A stretch of DNA of 9,131 nt, taken from positions 830-9,960 of the forward strand of contig DOMT01000012.1 in assembly GCA_003509825.1 (NCBI GenBank). Reading direction: 5' to 3'. The DNA comes from Coriobacteriia bacterium. GTDB lineage: Bacteria; Actinomycetota; Coriobacteriia; Coriobacteriales; UBA8131. Both the position numbers and the translations under genes were made by a program. Of this stretch, positions 6,324-9,131 are shown piece by piece. Positions within the stretch are counted from its first letter, which is position 1. Every line of letters starts with the position of its first letter. Under the pieces are notes generated by a model, which worked only from the letters and a program-made list of their open reading frames with translations, was not told the DNA's origin and searched no databases.

Positions 6324-7001
6324 CTACAAAACTAAGGAGCAGCCGGGAGCGGTTGCCCCCACGCCGGGTATAGCTGCGTCTTTGAAGTTGTATATCGTGC
6401 CGTCGGCGATCTCGACCATCTTCTGCCAACCGGCCTTGGATGACTCATCGTATACGGCATAGGTCGTCATACCCGCCTGCCTGGCGCTGATGATGGCTTC
6501 GAGCAGATCTTCGTAAACGACACAGGACGACGCTGCTGTCGCCAGACGCTCGGCGGCAAGCAGAAAGACGTCCGGCCGACGCTTGCCCACCCCCACCTCG
6601 TCGGTTGAGCACAGAGCATCGAAGAGATGGAGCAGGCCGTTATTGGCCAGAGCGGGCTCATAGAGTGAGCGTGGCAAACTCGTAGCCACGGCCAACTTCA
6701 TACCGTGCTCTTTGAGCGACAGCAGGTATTCGCGAGCGTAAGGCTTAAGCCCCACGTCATGGGTGTAAGCCACCTCGACCATGCGATTCCACTCCCGCTT
6801 GAGATCATCTACACCCTCCTCGAGCCCGAAGCGGGCGATGGTATAAACGGCGGTCTCATCGAGACTCATCGGCGTGATGATTTCGGTGTAGTCGTCGGGA
6901 ACCACGATGCCGCGTTTCGCAAGAAACTCCGCATCCACATCAGCCCATATGTGCATGGAGTCGAGCAGCGTGCCGTCCAAATCGAAGATCGCAGCCTGCA
7001 T
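6324..7001 (-). CDS. HAD-superfamily phosphatase in the thiamin operon
   Basis: This is a 225-residue haloacid-dehalogenase-type hydrolase with a helical cap, of the beta-phosphoglucomutase/phosphatase kind. Motif I is FDLDGTLLDS (6-15) with nucleophile Asp7 and acid Asp9; motif II is the Thr of AVATS (107); motif III is Lys140 in VGKRRPD; motif IV is YEDLLEAIISARQAGM with Glu164/Asp165. All catalytic residues are present. Its ATG directly abuts the thiE stop (TAGATG), and its ribosome binding site GAGGTGG lies inside thiE, so the two are coupled. The context suggests a thiamin-pathway substrate: thiamin monophosphate or a phosphorylated pyrimidine or thiazole. In plants a HAD domain fused to TenA (TH2) works as a TMP phosphatase, which makes that role attractive here. 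A general metabolite-repair phosphatase is the alternative. Family secure, substrate inferred. Confidence 0.9.
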   Translation of the reverse strand: MQAAIFDLDGTLLDSMHIWADVDAEFLAKRGIVVPDDYTEIITPMSLDETAVYTIARFGLEEGVDDLKREWNRMVEVAYTHDVGLKPYAREYLLSLKEHGMKLAVATSLPRSLYEPALANNGLLHLFDALCSTDEVGVGKRRPDVFLLAAERLATAASSCVVYEDLLEAIISARQAGMTTYAVYDESSKAGWQKMVEIADGTIYNFKDAAIPGVGATAPGCSLVL

Positions 7002-7655
7002 CTAATGTGCCACCTCTTTCGCAAACAGAGCTTTGAGGTGGCGTGCGGCGGCGGCAGGGTCTTGCTGCGCGACGATGGCGGAGACCACGGCGATTCCGTC
7101 GATCCCGGTGTTTTTAAAGAGCGGGATGGTGTGCGCGTTGATGCCGCCGATCACCACGATCGGCACCTCGACGGCAGACCGGATAGCCGTCAGCTCTTCG
7201 AAGGAGGACGTATCGGCCTCGGTCTTGGTATCCGTGGCAAACATCGCACCCACGCCGATATAGTCGGCACCGTCACGCTCGGCGGCCAACGCCTGATCCA
7301 AGTCGTTTACGGAAACACCGAGCAACTTATCGATGCCGATGAGCCTGCGCACCTCGGTTGCAGGTAGATCCCGCTGTCCGACATGCACTCCATCGGCATC
7401 GATCGCCAGCGCGATGTCTACGCGATCGTTTATGATGAGCGGAACACCGGCAGATCTCGTGACCTCACGAACGCGCCTTGCCATCTCGAAGAACTCCCGC
7501 GAATCGGCCGTCTTTTCACGCAGTTGCACCACAGTGCAGCCGCCCTGTATCGCCAGATCCACGCTCTCCTCGATCGTCGCCGAACTCATCAGATCCCGAT
7601 CGGTGACCAGATAGAGCGTATAGTCGATAGGCTGTGGGGATGTTGCTTCGATCAT
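7002..7655 (-). CDS. thiE: Thiamin-phosphate synthase ThiE
   Basis: ThiE couples HMP-pyrophosphate with thiazole phosphate to give thiamin monophosphate and pyrophosphate. The 217-residue TIM-barrel protein shows the family signatures in order: YLVTDRDL (15-22), VQLREK (43-48), IINDRVDIALAIDADGVHVGQ (74-94), the pyrophosphate-binding TDTKTEA (141-147), VVIGGI (167-172) and GIAVVSAI (187-194). The usual GxGPxxxTxTK loop appears as GVGAMFATDTK, with Ala where Pro is common, a mild variation. Length is normal. ATG at 7655 has GGAAAGGG just upstream and lies 33 bp after the thiM stop. It receives its two substrates from the neighbouring ThiD and ThiM products. Confidence 0.97.
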   Translation of the reverse strand: MIEATSPQPIDYTLYLVTDRDLMSSATIEESVDLAIQGGCTVVQLREKTADSREFFEMARRVREVTRSAGVPLIINDRVDIALAIDADGVHVGQRDLPATEVRRLIGIDKLLGVSVNDLDQALAAERDGADYIGVGAMFATDTKTEADTSSFEELTAIRSAVEVPIVVIGGINAHTIPLFKNTGIDGIAVVSAIVAQQDPAAAARHLKALFAKEVAH

Positions 7656-7688
7656 GGTGACCCTTTCCGATTCGGGTAAGGAGACGGA

Positions 7689-8507
7689 CTACGCCTCACG
7701 AACCCTGGCGTATTTTTCAATAGTGGCAGCATCCATGCGACTGATGGCATCGTGCAGCGATACACGGAAGCTGCCGTTACCCTTGTCGCCCGAGTTCGCA
7801 AAGGCGATCTCACCCGCGATGCCCATCGAGAGCAGTGCGGCGACGGTGGATTCCAGCGGCAGCTCGGGATTGGCCCCGCAGTAGGAGCCGATGAGCGAAG
7901 AGCACATGCAGCCCGTGCCGGTGAGCCCCGAGAGCTTCTCGTGACCGTTTTCGATGAGCACCGTACGACCACCGTCGCTCACCACGTCCACCGCGGCGGT
8001 GATGGCAACCACGCAACCCAATTTGAGTGCCAGATCACGGGCAACGGCCATCGCCTCATCACCGGCGAGTTTGTCACCGTCGGCAGCATCCACGCCCTTG
8101 GTCTCGGCGGTAAGCCCCGCCAGAAAACGTATCTCGGAAATATTGCCGCGCACCACAGCGGGGCGAATCTCCTTCAGCTGCTCGACAACGGTCTCGTTGC
8201 GCAACTGCGAGGCACCCGCACCCACCGGATCGATGACGACCGGAACCCCCTTCTCATTGGCCGACTTGCCCGCAGCCAGCATCGACGGGATCGTGCGTTC
8301 GTTGAGCGTTCCCATGTTGAGGACGACCGCCGATGAGATGGCGGCGATGTCGGCAGCCTCGTCGATGGCATCGGCCATGATCGGCGAAGCACCGATTCCC
8401 AACGTTATATTGGCGCAATCGTTGACGGTTACATAGTTGGTGATGTGATGCACCAACGGACTCGTCGCACGTACCTTGTCGATCAGTTCGGCGTATTTCT
8501 CGGTCAT
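7689..8507 (-). CDS. thiM: Hydroxyethylthiazole kinase ThiM
   Basis: ThiM phosphorylates 4-methyl-5-(2-hydroxyethyl)thiazole with ATP, the salvage route to the thiazole half of thiamin. The 272-residue protein follows B. subtilis ThiM closely: SPLVHHITNYVTVNDCAN (16-33), GASPIMA (39-45), VLNMGTL (62-68), VIDPVGAGAS (91-100), AVVRGNISEI (117-126) and the anion-hole loop GLTGTGC (194-200) with catalytic Cys200. Ribokinase-like fold, intact and of normal length. The start is ATG at 8507 with AAAAGGAGA upstream; a frame open to 8606 runs back into the spacer without a site and is rejected. It lies 138 bp after thiD, the widest gap in the operon, and 33 bp before thiE. Confidence 0.97.
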   Translation of the reverse strand: MTEKYAELIDKVRATSPLVHHITNYVTVNDCANITLGIGASPIMADAIDEAADIAAISSAVVLNMGTLNERTIPSMLAAGKSANEKGVPVVIDPVGAGASQLRNETVVEQLKEIRPAVVRGNISEIRFLAGLTAETKGVDAADGDKLAGDEAMAVARDLALKLGCVVAITAAVDVVSDGGRTVLIENGHEKLSGLTGTGCMCSSLIGSYCGANPELPLESTVAALLSMGIAGEIAFANSGDKGNGSFRVSLHDAISRMDAATIEKYARVREA

Positions 8508-8645
8508 ATGGATATTCTCCTTTTCGTATGTCGCCCACCGCAATAACGGTGGTTGTGAACCGTGTGATATCTTTTCGCTCCTGTCGCGCCGAGCGAAGCG
8601 AGACAAAGCGGCGTTTTACCGATCCGGCAAAGGCCGTCGGCAAGC
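8508..8645 (-). other. thiD-thiM spacer with a small hairpin
   Basis: This 138-bp spacer holds no ORF of its own. CCACCG and CGGTGG (8535-8540 and 8547-8552) form a perfect 6-bp stem with a six-base loop about 13 bases before the thiM ribosome binding site. A second imperfect GC-rich fold lies near 8575-8615. The conserved core of a TPP riboswitch (CTGAGA and the ACCTGA-type block) was looked for on the minus strand and not found. A separate thiM promoter here is possible, but no convincing box pair was seen. Confidence 0.4.
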
Positions 8646-9131
8646 TTAGTCGCCGGATGCGTAGAACTCATGGAAGTGGTGGGTCGGTCCGTTGCCCTTG
8701 CCCAGTTCGAGGGCGTGCTCGATGGCGCCGGTCACATAGGCTTTGGCCCGGGCAACCGCCTCTTCGGTAGCGTGTCCCAATGCCAGAAACGAAGCGATGG
8801 CCGAGGAAAGCGTACAGCCCGTACCGTGCGTGTTCTTGGTCGCGATGCGTTTTTCCCGGAAGTACCGGAAACTATCGCCGTCAAACAGGATATCCGTCGC
8901 CTCGCCCGCGCTGTGCCCGCCCTTCATCAACACCGCACGACAACCCATAGCATGGATCTTTCGCGCAGCCTGCTCCATATCTTCATGACTTGCGATGGCG
9001 AGTCCCGTGATCTTTTCGGCCTCGGGGATATTAGGGGTCAATACGTCGGCCAGAGGAACCACCTCGGCGATCAGGGTGTCGATCGCATCGGGATCCATGA
9101 GCGGAGCACCGTTTTTGGCGTACATCACCGG
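8646..9131 (-). CDS. thiD: HMP/HMP-phosphate kinase ThiD, 5'-truncated by window edge
   Basis: ThiD phosphorylates hydroxymethylpyrimidine twice to give HMP-pyrophosphate for ThiE. The last 161 residues are present; comparison with the usual length of about 265 suggests roughly 105 N-terminal residues lie outside. The visible part begins with PVMYAKNGAPLMDPDA, matching the family's DPVMxxKxG segment. It continues with the hallmark LTPNIPEAEKITG, VLMKGGH, and the anion-hole/catalytic loop THGTGCTLSSAIAS typical of ribokinase-like HMP kinases. The frame is open to the edge, so no start is assigned; the ATG/GTG codons near 9128 are internal. It is the first visible gene of the operon, and any riboswitch or promoter for the whole cluster would lie beyond the window or upstream of it. 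Confidence 0.95.
   Translation of the reverse strand, partial: PVMYAKNGAPLMDPDAIDTLIAEVVPLADVLTPNIPEAEKITGLAIASHEDMEQAARKIHAMGCRAVLMKGGHSAGEATDILFDGDSFRYFREKRIATKNTHGTGCTLSSAIASFLALGHATEEAVARAKAYVTGAIEHALELGKGNGPTHHFHEFYASGD

Noticed and set aside
6268..6429. N-terminal extension of tenA
   Set aside because: The extension is an out-of-frame reading of the HAD gene, rich in Arg. ATG at 6267 has a good ribosome binding site and gives the standard TenA length and residue numbering.
8508..8645. TPP riboswitch upstream of thiM
   Set aside because: None of the conserved THI-box blocks could be found on the minus strand.
1..9131. Defence system, CRISPR array, prophage or insertion sequence
   Set aside because: The HerA-like ATPase has no nuclease partner, there are no regularly spaced direct repeats, and no transposase, integrase or phage-like gene is visible.

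Overview
The window reads as bacterial chromosome of moderate to fairly high GC, with densely packed genes, nearly all on the minus strand. The best guess for the host is an anaerobic Actinomycetota of the Coriobacteriia type. That guess rests on general gene style and codon use, not on a diagnostic marker, and confidence is low. No rRNA, tRNA, CRISPR array, insertion sequence or phage gene was seen.

Region 1 (1-921): the N-terminal 226 residues of a membrane-anchored family 2 glycosyltransferase, cut by the left edge and apparently starting at TTG. Upstream is a 240-bp non-coding stretch with three successive inverted repeats; read on the plus strand, the last one looks like an intrinsic terminator. 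Region 2 (922-2580): one HerA-like ATPase of the DUF853/YjgR family, with its own strong ribosome binding site and a likely extended -10 promoter. Region 3 (2581-4634): a two-gene, translationally coupled cassette made of a stand-alone NRPS-type adenylation enzyme and a GNAT acetyltransferase. The specificity pocket can be read and resembles lysine-type pockets; no carrier protein, condensation or thioesterase domain is in the window.

Region 4 (4635-5250): a divergent intergenic segment with a candidate plus-strand 21-codon leader ORF, a terminator-like stem-loop, and a small MoaF-like/calycin-like protein, the only full-size plus-strand gene. Region 5 (5296-5595): the broken remnant of an unidentified gene, truncated at its start and frameshifted.

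Region 6 (5596-9131): a thiamin salvage operon in the order thiD (partial) - thiM - thiE - HAD phosphatase - tenA. ThiD phosphorylates the pyrimidine (HMP) and ThiM phosphorylates the thiazole. ThiE joins the two into thiamin monophosphate (TMP). TenA recovers pyrimidine from degraded thiamin. The HAD enzyme probably acts on a phosphorylated intermediate, possibly TMP. No ThiC or thiazole-synthesis gene is present, so the locus points to salvage rather than de novo synthesis, although such genes could lie elsewhere. The less ordinary parts of the window are the orphan adenylation/GNAT cassette, the leader ORF plus stem-loop before the MoaF-like gene, the palindrome cluster at 696-784 and the TenA-HAD pairing.
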